A DNA stretch of 64,000 nt from Catonia carolina (lineage: Eukaryota; Arthropoda; Insecta; Hemiptera; Achilidae). Shown here one piece after another: positions 13,001 through 25,000 of this stretch; within the stretch, counting starts at the first letter, position 1; the number at the start of each line of letters is the position of its first letter. The stretch is taken from assembly GCA_035578175.1 (NCBI GenBank), contig JAQMRL010000002.1, positions 136,018,171 to 136,082,170 of the forward strand, read 5' to 3'. The translations under genes and the position numbers were made by a program. Under the pieces are notes generated by a model. The model was given only the letters and a program-made list of their open reading frames with translations, ran no database searches and was not told the origin of the DNA.

Positions 13001-16000
13001 ATCCAGTTAAACAGAGAAAAAGCTATTAACCACTTCAATTAATGTATTTCTAATGTAGCCCATGCTATTCCCACATGTATGCAATTGCTATATCCGAGGT
13101 AAAATATTGTAATTGAAAAATAAACATCTGATGCAATTCCAATCAAAACATAAACACACTGTGTTAGTGCAGACAAGTTATTTACAAAATAATAACCAAT
13201 TTTTTTTTAGGTTATGGAAGGTGGTAAAAATGGAAGAATCAAATTAAGTGTGGTTGCTATGGTCGAACCAGATTTAGAACCAGCTATGGAAGTTTCCAGA
13301 CGTTGTAGGAGCTCATATGTGCCAGGTACTTCTAAAATTTGTGTATGATACAGACCTTTTGATTACTGTGATTCTGATGCTGTTCATTTATTATGAAAAA
13401 TTTCAAAGTCACCTTATTGTAATATTAGTTAGAACTATGTTAATCTACATTTGTTTGTACTTCTTAGTATAATGCATATAACAGGTAGTTGGATTGTTTT
13501 TTAAATTAATTACACTTGATCTACTAGTTCCAGGGCTACATAAAATAGTTCTGTGTCTTATTATATGGTCAGCCATTTATAAAAACTTGAACAGGTACAG
13601 GTGTAAAATACACTAGTCAAGAGGTATCTACTCCGAGAGTAATGAATTTCATTAAACAGCCAGATCCTGTAGTGAATGAAGTGGAATTGTAGGAGGTGTG
13701 GCTGTTAAATAACGAGACTGATGTTGTAAAAAATTTAATTATAATTTTATACATAATCACTTATTGTCACCTTCAATATACACTCCTTCTCTATCCCTAC
13801 AACGCTCCATGCGAATTTTCCATTGTTGGAAACAGTGCTGGAAGTCATCTTCTGTTAGCTCCTTCAGGATACGTGCCGCTTTCTCTTTTACAGCTTCCAC
13901 AGACTCAAATCTTGTCCCTTTTAATGCAGATTTCACCTTAGGGAACAGGTAGAAGTCACATGGTGCAAGATCTGGTGAATTAAGTGGATTTTCTAACACT
14001 GTGATGCTGTACTTGGCTAGGAACCTCTTGACAGATAACGTGGAATGAGCTGGCGCATTGTCTTGGTGGAGAACCCATGATTGTGGTCCTTCCACATTTT
14101 GAGGTGTTTTTATTTACTCTTTGACGTAGTTTAGAAAGCACCTCAAGGTAGTAATATTGATTAATTGTTTGACCTTCAGGAACCCAGTGAATGTACACAA
14201 TCCCATGGATATTATAAAAAATAATCATCATTGCTTTAAATTTTGACTTGCTCATTCGAGCTTTTTCGGCTCTTGGTGAAGTTGCGCTTCGTTTCTGGAT
14301 CATAAGTAAAAAACCACATTTCATCACATGTTATTATAGTTTCCAAAAAATTTGGGTTATTTTCAATCGCGTACAAAGTGTCAGTAAAAACATTTTTGCG
14401 AGCTTCATTTCAAGCATTTTTGAGCGGCTTGTGTTCTGAAGGAGCTGACAAAAGATGACTTCCACCACTGTTTCCAACAATGGAAAATTCGCGTGGACCG
14501 TTGTAGGGATAAAGAAGGAGTGTATATTAAAGGTGACAATAAGTGATTATGTATAAAATTAAAATAAAATTTTTTACAATGTCAGTCTCATTATTTAATA
14601 GCCACACCTCGTAAACCACCTCACTCTTAGTTTTACTTAGTAAAGCCTCTAGAGGTTGAAACCAGTCTTTTTTTGGCTAATGACCTAAACAACACTCCTA
14701 GTATTGCTCAGATGTATGAAGCCATTTCCATATTCAAATATCATAGTTTAAAGAAAGTGCATTGTTAGTCTACAAACAGAATTTTAAGATTTTTTGAAAT
14801 TATGTTAATGAAACTGAAATATCTGCTGTATTTTTAAATAAACGTAGATTAATGATTTCTTGGGTGTTAATGTTATTTTATTATATTTATTTTGTTTTTA
14901 GGTCATATTATGGCTCAGCGATTAGGAATCTCTTCACATTTATTATCAAGAATTACCGGAAGTATATTCGTTGTAAATAATTCTGATCCATCGATTGAAA
15001 ATGTACAGAAAACAAATATTGGTTTGAATCTAAAATTTACTAAAAGGAATGAAGAGGTTAGTTCTTTTAATTTATCAGTTTTAAATTTTTCAAGAAAGTT
15101 GTGTTAATTTCTTTCAGTGTTATTAAGTTTTTATGTTGTCTTTTAATTAATAAATCTGTAATAAAGAAATTTTTAAGACACTAAACAATAGACCTAAGGT
15201 GTCAGATAAGTGGTTCAAAGAAGTCAGAAGGGTTATTGAGAATACTTGAATAACCCAAGAAAACTTAATGGGCCGAACCAAATTCAGACAACTGATTACA
15301 CTGACTCTTAAGGGCTTCTTTGAGGAAATGTTGAACACTGAATGGACAGAAGAAAGGAGGGAAAAAGCCTACAGTGAATGAAAGCTGAGAATATGGGCTA
15401 GAAAAAGAAGTGTGAAAATTATTGTACAAGGTCTAAAATGGCCTTGTATGAGAAAAAAATCTGTAGTAACATATTAAAAAAATCAAGCTGTGTTTGCTAT
15501 TATGTGCATTATCTTGCACGCCCACATACACATATGTACGAGGAGTGATACAGTTTTTATCAAAAATTTTAATTTGCATCTTTTGCTTGTTAATTAGAGT
15601 ATTATAATAAAAAATAAAAAAAAATAGAAATGTTGAGAGACTTAAATAGTTTTTCTCAGATGTGTAACAAGTCCAATGTTTTCAGAATGCTTAACTCTTA
15701 AATTACGGAGTCCTTTCAGAGCTACTCATTCCACTATTGTGAACATTCAAATATCAAAGCACACTCCTGAATAAATTCATTTATCTAATTTTATTATCGA
15801 TAAAAAAAATTACAGCTTTTTTTATTTTAAGTACAGAGATTTTGAATATACAAACATAAAAATTGGTTTCATTTTCCGTTCGGTAGACGGCACGAAATAT
15901 TTGCAGGCACAAAAAAGTTAATATTTTTTGCTGTAACGTGCTGAAATTGTAATTTATCATAAAATTGTACATACCACATTTTGTAGAAGACAATTTTGTA

Positions 16001-19000
16001 AATAAAATGATTTATAACATTTTTTCTGCGTGGCTAGGCGATTGGACCGCTTACCTTGTCTTGTGCGTTGTCCCACCAGATCCCAATGTCAGTGTAGTTT
16101 ATTAAACTCATATTATTGTAAGAATGTAGAAAAGGCAAAAGATAATAGTAGTAAAAGGTCGTTTGGGGTAAGAGGAGAAGAAGTATTTAAATGAATAGGG
16201 CAGAGAAAGACGAACAGATTTCCTGTCTGAAAACACGTGTGTGTTTGTTACTATAAGCTATCTCCTTGGTGAAATGGACACTGTAGTGAGTGGAAGAACA
16301 GTTTTACCAGCTGTATTTTGTAACAAATAAAACTACATTTCAAGGCACGTACTTTGAGATATCATACGCGCTGTTAGCTTTATAAATACACATGCTACGG
16401 TTGTTCGAAGCCTGGAAAGTCCGAGTGAAGTGTGTACGCTTCTCCTGTAGTCAAAGGGTTAAGAAATTATCAAATAAAAATTTAGATAGAAATAACTTTT
16501 TAATTAATCCCCACTATCGTGAATTAATAATTACACTAGTTACTAATTCTATTTTAAAATTTAAAAAATCCTTGAAAAATACTCTCTATTGATATAAATA
16601 ACAATTTTGTTAAAAGACTTTTTCTTGCGTATTGTTAAGAATTATATAATATAGAAAAAATCACGTAGTACACAATAGATAACTCATCTGATGAGAGTTA
16701 TACGCCAATGCCGGGCATTGGCGTAGTTGGTAATGTGCTCGCCTCTCATCATGTGGTCTTGGGTTCGAATCTCATTCAGGCAAGGCATATTTTCATACGT
16801 TACAAAAAAAATCATTTCGTCCTTCACCGTCTGCATTAGCAGTAATTGCAGAACAGTCATATTTTAAACAAAAAAAATCTCATTGATTAAAAAAGTCAAT
16901 AGTTCCTTTCGCATGTCATATATTGATCATCAGTTGCAATATTAATACACCGATGGATGCATACTCTCGTCAGTTTGTTATGACAAACTTTTATGACTAT
17001 TGTAGACTATTACGAGTGTCATTCGAAAAGAAAACAACGTTTTGATTTGATGAGCCGTGCAGTTCCCCTACCACCTCCGCTACTATGTCATTGACCTTTT
17101 ACTCACCTTGGGGGCCAGTCTGGCGCTATGAGTGAACTGACACAGTCGTGTGTTGATTATTTATAAGTCATTAAAATGTGTGACGAAATTAACATTCCCG
17201 CCTAGTGTGAAATTCGTAGTGTAATTTGCCTGCTAAAGGAGTGTGACCTAACAAAATTTACAGATAATTAATGGCGGTTTATGGTATTTTTATCTCCACC
17301 ACGCCAATAAAATCAACCGGCGTGGATTGTTATCTAGCGTTGTTGTGCTTCTGCACGATAATGCACGACCGTGTTCTACTGGATTGATGAAAAACTTGCA
17401 ACAGTTTCGATGGAAGCTTTTTGATCATCCGTTCTATAGCCCGAACTTGGCCTCAAGTGATTTCCATCGGTTTCCCAAACTGAAGGACTTTTTGTTTGGT
17501 TATAATAAAAAATTTCAAAATAAAGGAAAATGCTTTACTTTCCGAATGACCTCGTATAATCGGCGAGTCATCTATTGTGTATTTGGTAGTTTTTTTCTAT
17601 AAATTAATAAGTTAATTATAAAAATAATAATCATACTACCGCACAAGTTCCTGAAAAACTTTCATACAAGAATTTTGTAACTGTGGTGTTTACGGTTTTG
17701 TTTGGAAAATAAGACGTTCATTTATAAAAATGTATTTGTTTCCTGTGTTACCCAACTTTTTTGTTTTATAATGATTTAGGTGTGTGGTTATACAAGGAAA
17801 GATAACAACCAGTGGTTGTATTCGCCAAAAGCTGAACAATTAATTAATAATTACATGAGAATGGTACCTGATGTTATTCAACATATATCTACTTTTGTAT
17901 TCAATGATGTATATAATATTAACGAAATGTTTCCTGAAAATAGGTAAGTTTACTTATTGTTTCTTTTGTTTTAACTATGATAGCCTGATTTTCGTAAGGA
18001 GAGCGCTGGGCAAAACGTGCGTCTGCATTAGTATAGTCTTGTATATACTGCAATAGTGCAGCGTATATAATGAACAATGGAACAGCATGCCTACAAAATA
18101 CAATAGGTGTTGTCAATTTTCAACAACTCTGACTGTACATCTTACTGTAGGTCGGAGGGGTATGTGAGGTCGAAGTCATGTGTGCGCATGCGTAGTCCAG
18201 CGCTCACAGCAATTGGCTTGGCCTTTATCTATTTATAAGTCAAATTCAACTGATATTTAAATTCTAACCTTAGCTGGAAAACTAAATTATTGTTTATGAG
18301 TAGATTAGTAATGATGTAAATACTCAGTGTGATGTTTATTGCAATTTCTTTGGTAAATTGTGCTGAGATTAAGGCCTACTTTCTTTCTCAGTTCAGTGTG
18401 TTTTTGGAAATAAATCTGAATTTTTCTGTAACAATGTAATGCGTTTTTGCTGATTTTGTTCTGAGAACTTAATCATTTAAAACTTATTTAAACAGGCCAT
18501 CACTGTCTGCCTTCTCCCAGGCAAAATTTTTTTGTCATTTTTACTTTCTCTTGCCTATATGAATATATAGGAAGGAAAGTATTGTTTTCATGTTGATTTT
18601 TCGAAATCGAGTCTTCACCAGATCTATATGTTTTCAGACCTCCTGAACCCAAAAAACATGTTTTTAGCGATTGGTCTGTGTGTGTGTATACAAAATATCT
18701 CAAAAACGACACATCGTACCAACTTGAAACTTGAAACTTAAGTTACATACCACTACCGGACCCGACATGAACATTTTCATTAAAATCGGTCAACCGGAAG
18801 TAGTAGTTTATTCGTATAATTTTTCACTTTTTTGCGATTTTCTCAAAAACTAGTCCTACGATTTTTTTACTTAATTTTTTATTCTCTACAAGGTAGGGTA
18901 GGCGTCATGTTTGCTGAAATTCTTGGTGAGGCTGTTTTCACGTAAAAACAAAGTTTTTTTTAGATTACAACTTTAATATGCAATTTAGCGAAAAAATTTA

Positions 19001-22000
19001 TATAATAAAAGTTGTAGAGAATTTAAAAACCTACAACTTTTATTTCAAACATTTTTTTGTATAACCCTTAGTTTAGCAGTAATTAGCAATTTTCTGTTTT
19101 TTTCTCACGAAAACGTGAGGAAAATCGATTTTTTAAAGATTTTGGCCTTAGTATGCATTTTATAATAAAAGTGTATAAAATCAAATTTATAGAAAATTAA
19201 ATGATCTGCAACTTTTATTTAGAACATTTTTCTCTACAGAGCCTAGTTTAGCGTGAAAGAGTGATTTTCCGTATTTTTAAGCCAAACTGAGTTCGATTTT
19301 CATTTTGCGTCTTTCACTCATGATTAAAATAAGGTTATGTTTATTGAGGTTAGTTTTTTGTTTATTTCTAATGTTTTATTACTAATATTAGGTTTATTGT
19401 TAATTATTTATATTGGCAAAAGAAAGTTGTGTGAGTGATTCACACCAGATTATTAGTTTTATTTTGATCTTTGTAGAGTGGAATTTCCTGAACAAAATTA
19501 TGGTTTATTCATTTTATTTGTAGCAGTTTCCTAAGTATTAGAAAAAAGAAACACCAACACACTTCTATGGGGATTACCAGCCGTTTTTACATAAAAAATT
19601 GGGGTTTATTCTCTTTTAATTCTAACGGTCTAATTGGGGTTTATTGAATTTTAAAAATTAAGTTCTAATGTTCTTATTTTATATTTAGTTCTAATTCAAC
19701 AGGTTGGTGATATGCCAGTGGAGTATTTCAATATAAGTAGACCTCGGTTATTTATTATGTTTGCCCTTTAAGTAGTCCAGTTGTGCTATGTTTTACAATC
19801 TTTTAGCTTGATAATTTATTTAGAATGCTCATAATTAAATGTTTCGGTTATGTACTACTGAGATAATTGTAGAATGAGTTGAAACGTTTTTAAAAATTAA
19901 AATTTAATTCTCACGGGTTTAGTTTTTCAGATAGATAAATCATCCCTCCAATGGTAAACTCGCGAATATGCGATTGTTAGTGCTTGCTGATGTATACAAC
20001 CCCCCAACGCATGTTGTAGTAAACTCACGAATATGTATCTTGTAAGTATGTTAAAGAAGAAAGCATTGAATTTGTTTTTTGCTCTCCTGTAAAACTGATA
20101 ATGTGCACATTTGTGAGTTTACCATTGGATAGACGATATTACGAAAAGACCCTCACTGTTTTAAGTTTTGAAGCAATTGTTGTGCCCATAGTCAGTGCCC
20201 TAAAGGGGAAATTTAACATTAGTTTGCTCTTTAATTAGTTTTATTAAGTTCATGCTCTTTAATTTAGCATTAGTTTCGACTTTTATCAATACAACTCTTG
20301 AACTTTGAGGGCATAAAGTGTTCATCTCTGGTTGTTAAGTGGTTGTCATCAGATTCATTAAATACAAGCAACATAAAGTTTTCCTACTCATATGAACAGT
20401 TCTCTAAATTATAAACTTTGTTTTCTGGAAATGTAAATGCCAAATTTTCCATATTGAAAATTTCAGATTTGTGAATTCAGGCTGTTTTGGATTTTTGTAC
20501 ATCTGACTGTTTTACATATTATTACCAGGCCTTAACGGGTATTAAACATGAGACCATTTTGGATATGGGAGGTTGTCGTTTGGTCATGTCAGTAGGAGAA
20601 TAGAGAGAAAAATAACAAGAGTGAAGGGATGGGTTCATTTACAGATAAATTGGGAAAAAGTCAAGATAGCAATAGAGAAGAGATAGTTCAGTGATAATGA
20701 GAGGCGGAGAGGAATTGTGTTGGGCATGACTCAAGTAAACTTGGATAAGAGATAAAGATGATATGATATGTTTCAGTTGACAGACCAAATTCTAGTTCAT
20801 AACTTTAAAATCATTAAATAGACTAAAAATGGAATGAAAGTCTGTTGTTTGTTCAAGAAGATTCATCAGTTTGTAAAGTTTTTGAGTCTTTTACTATTTG
20901 AAGTTAGTTTAGTTTTAACACTTTGAAGCCTAGCCAGTTTTACATATGCTCGAACCTGGTTGCCTGGGGGTTTTGAGGTATTTTTAAAAACATTGTGCCA
21001 GCATAATATTTTAATGAAGGTGGACAATTTATACATCATTTTAAAGAGAAAATCATGCAGTTTATTTTAATATATACATGCATATAATATAGTACTCACT
21101 ACTACTTTTGTGAAATGTTGAAAATGTAATAATAAATTTAAAAAATAAAAATTGTAACGTTCAGTTCATTGTACTGCATGCAGTTGCACTAATATTAGAT
21201 AATTGGAAGCACTTGCACTAAATGTACAATTAGAAATGCTAAAAACTTGTCATAAGAAAAAACTACATACTACTACATAAGAAAAACCTTACAACAAAAA
21301 CATAACCAAGTCACTTGCACAATGTAAACAAACAGTTACACAAAACAAACACAAACATTATAAACATGAAACACTATGCAAAAAAACACTTACTACATAA
21401 ATTTGGGAGAAATACTAACAAAAAACATTTCAATAAAACTGCAACTAAATTATTTAAAACTGCGGAAAGAGCAAGTAAACCATAAACACGGACAAAGAAC
21501 ACGACCGCCTATAAGATATACGTTTAACCTCAAATTACATTGCCTTCGTATTTCTTTTATGTTTTCAAAACAAGTCGTTAGAATTAATATAATAATTTCA
21601 CTAACCTTCTTTTTAAACTGCGTCACCTTTATTGTAATTTCTACTTACACGTGTTTCGGTGGATCCACCATCATCAAAGTAAATGAAAAATTGAAACTAA
21701 AAAATTTTTTCACATTTATTTAAAATTTACAGAAGATGGTACATCTTCAGTCACTTGTATGAAACTGATTTAAAATTAATTTATTTTAATTTATCCCTTC
21801 TCATATTTACTGTAGATAGCAGCAGCAGTCAATATCACTTCATGATTCCTAAATTTTATTTGTTCATTCAAAATGTCCTGCTTTTGCTCTTTCAAATATT
21901 TATAAATATGGAACATCTCATATTTCTCAATTTTATTTTTATTCTCTATATTACATTGTTCATCTATGAACACATTGAAACACATTGAAATATGTTACAT

Positions 22001-25000
22001 TGAAATGTTCATCTATTTTACCAAATTTATGTCTTTCTTCTTTTATATGATTGGTATAGTTAGATATAATGTAGTCACATTTCAGTGCTTTTTTTATGTT
22101 CATTATACCTCACTTGAAAATTACGACTAGTCATACCAATGTAAAATTTTTTACAATCCTCATTACCACAATCTATTTTATACACACCCTTTTTATTGCT
22201 TAGTGTTTCATTTATATTATTTTTAATTATATTTGTGGACAGTAGTTTTTTATTATTACATATGTATGCGATTTTATAAAATTTATTTAATGTTCTGTAT
22301 AATTTATTATTAATAGTTTTATTGTATTTTAATGCAATAAATGGTTTATGTTTTATTTTATTATCTATTATAAGGGTGGTTCTCAAGTTATTTTTAAAAT
22401 ATAGTTTGTTTTTAATTTTATTTATTACTTTATCTATCTCTTTTTCATGATACCCATTCTTTTGTGCTATGAATTTTATTGTTCTTAATTCATTTTTTAG
22501 TAGTTTTTTATCTTTTATATAATTATATGCTCTGTGAATCATACTATGGTAAGCTGCCATTTTATGTGAGTATGGGTGATTAGATGACTTATTTATATTT
22601 GTTATTGGTAATATACTTTTACGAAATACACCTGTTGTTATTTTACTATTACCCTTGATTAATTGTATGTCCATGAAATTTAATTTATTATTATTTTCAA
22701 GTTCCATAGTGTGGTGTAATTTATCATCAAATGTATTTAATTTTTTTAAAATAACATCCTCTTCATTTTTATATGTCTTTTCTAATATTACCAGTATGTC
22801 ATCTACATATCTGTGCCACATTACTACATTATGTGTGTGTTCTATTTGATACACAGTTATTTCTTCAAAATATTGTAAATAAATTTCAGACAAAATAGAG
22901 CTTAATGGTGCTCCCATAGTAAGTCCATCTTTTTGTTTGTATATTTTTTCATTAAATTTAAAATAATTTTGTGAAGTACATTGTCTTAATAATCCTATAA
23001 CTTGCTTTACTTCATCTTCATGCAATTTACGTTCTGTTAATTTATTTTTTATAATGTTTATGGTTTTGTCAATGGGTATATTTGTGTACATATCTTTGAT
23101 ATCAAAAGACATCATAATATGTTTGTCATTAATTTCTATTTTTTGTATTTTGTCTATTATTTCTTGAGCGTTTTTTATACTATATCGGTTATTTAATATT
23201 ATATGTGTTTTTAGGTAATCATATAAAAATTTAGATATTTTATATGTAGGCGCATTTTTATAATTAACCAGAGGTCTTATAGGTACATCCACTTTGTGTA
23301 TTTTAGGAAGGCCATTAAGATTTGGTGCTTGAGGATTATTATTTATGTATTTATTTTTTATTTTTTTATCGATTATCTTATTTGATTCACTAATAATTCT
23401 TCTCTAAGTTGTGCATTGAATTTTTTAGTTGGATCTTTTTTAATGATCTCAAAATTATTGTTGTTCAAATATTTTTCTGTTTTTTGTATGTATTCATTTT
23501 TGTAAATTATTACAGGTACATTTACTTTATCAGCTTTTACAATTACAGCATCTTCATCTTGTAATTTTTTCTTTAAATTTTCATATTTTTTATTTATTTT
23601 TTTATTATAATTATTTAAGTTTTTGTTTTTATAATTTATTTTCAATATGTTACTTTTCACGTTACTTCTGATTATATTATGATTTTCTACTTCAATTTTA
23701 TATAAAGCAGATTCAATGTCTATTATATTGTGTTTAAGATCCCTAAGTATGTTATTTGTGCTGTAATTATGTTTTATGCCTAAATTCAAAATCTCTTCAT
23801 CATTTTTATTAAGTTCTATATTTGTATTGTTAATGTATGGATTGCCAAATTTTATTTTATTATCTGTCATGTTATATTTATTGTTCAATAATTTATTGAA
23901 TTTAACTTTGATAGTTTTTATTTTATTATTGATTAAAGATTTGTTATTTACACTGGTATGATAGTTTATAAGATTGTAATATAGATAACCATATAATTTT
24001 AAAATATTTAAATGCAATTCGTACAGTTCTATGTTTAATGTTGATTTCTTTTTGTATAGATTAGATATTACTGTCTTTATCCATGTATATTTTGCCTTTT
24101 GAATTGCGTGTTGAGACTCTACAGAGTTATTATTATTTTTAATTCTAATATAATTAGGGAAAATATTTTCTTTCATGCCATTTTTGTTAAATTTTATGTT
24201 TATATTAGTTAAATTAATCTTCAGTTTCAATTTTTGATACTTAATGATTTTGGATCCACCGAAACACGTGTAAGTAGAAATTACAATAAAGGTGACACAG
24301 TTTAAAAAGAAGGTTAGTGAAATTATTATATTAATTTATTATATGAAATAGAAATAATTTCAAACTGCAGGATGCATTATAAAGATTTATTTTTGAATGA
24401 AGATATTATTAAAAATTATTAATATAAACATAAAATTTAACAAAAATGGCATGAAAGAAAATATTTTCCCTAATTATATTAGAATTAAAAATAATAATAA
24501 CTCTGTAGAGTCTCAACACGCAATTCAAAAGGCAAAATATACATGGATAAAGACAGTAATATCTAATCTATACAAAAAGAAATCAACATTAAACATAGAA
24601 CTGTACGAATTGCATTTAAATATTTTAAAATTATATGGTTATCTATATTACAATCTTATAAACTATCATACCAGTGTAAATAACAAATCTTTAATCAATA
24701 ATAAAATAAAAACTATCAAAGTTAAATTCAATAAATTATTGAACAATAAATATAACATGACAGATAATAAAATAAAATTTGGCAATCCATACATTAACAA
24801 TACAAATATAGAACTTAATAAAAATGATGAAGAGATTTTGAATTTAGGCATAAAACATAATTACAGCACAAATAACATACTTAGGGATCTTAAACACAAT
24901 ATAATAGACATTGAATCTGCTTTATATAAAATTGAAGTAGAAAATCATAATATAATCAGAAGTAACGTGAAAAGTAACATATTGAAAATAAATTATAAAA

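Noticed and set aside
18541..19452. Family E as a Helitron
   Set aside because: No 5' TC and 3' CTRR with an adjacent stable hairpin in the usual places. The small hairpin near the end is too weak to decide.
21376..21723. 115-residue + frame (AT-rich, hydrophobic)
   Set aside because: It crosses the boundary between the TTAA element and the Penelope pLTR, so it cannot be a conserved gene.
22655..22849. Frames antisense to the Penelope RT
   Set aside because: Shadow frames repeated identically in the other arm (25778-25972). No independent support.
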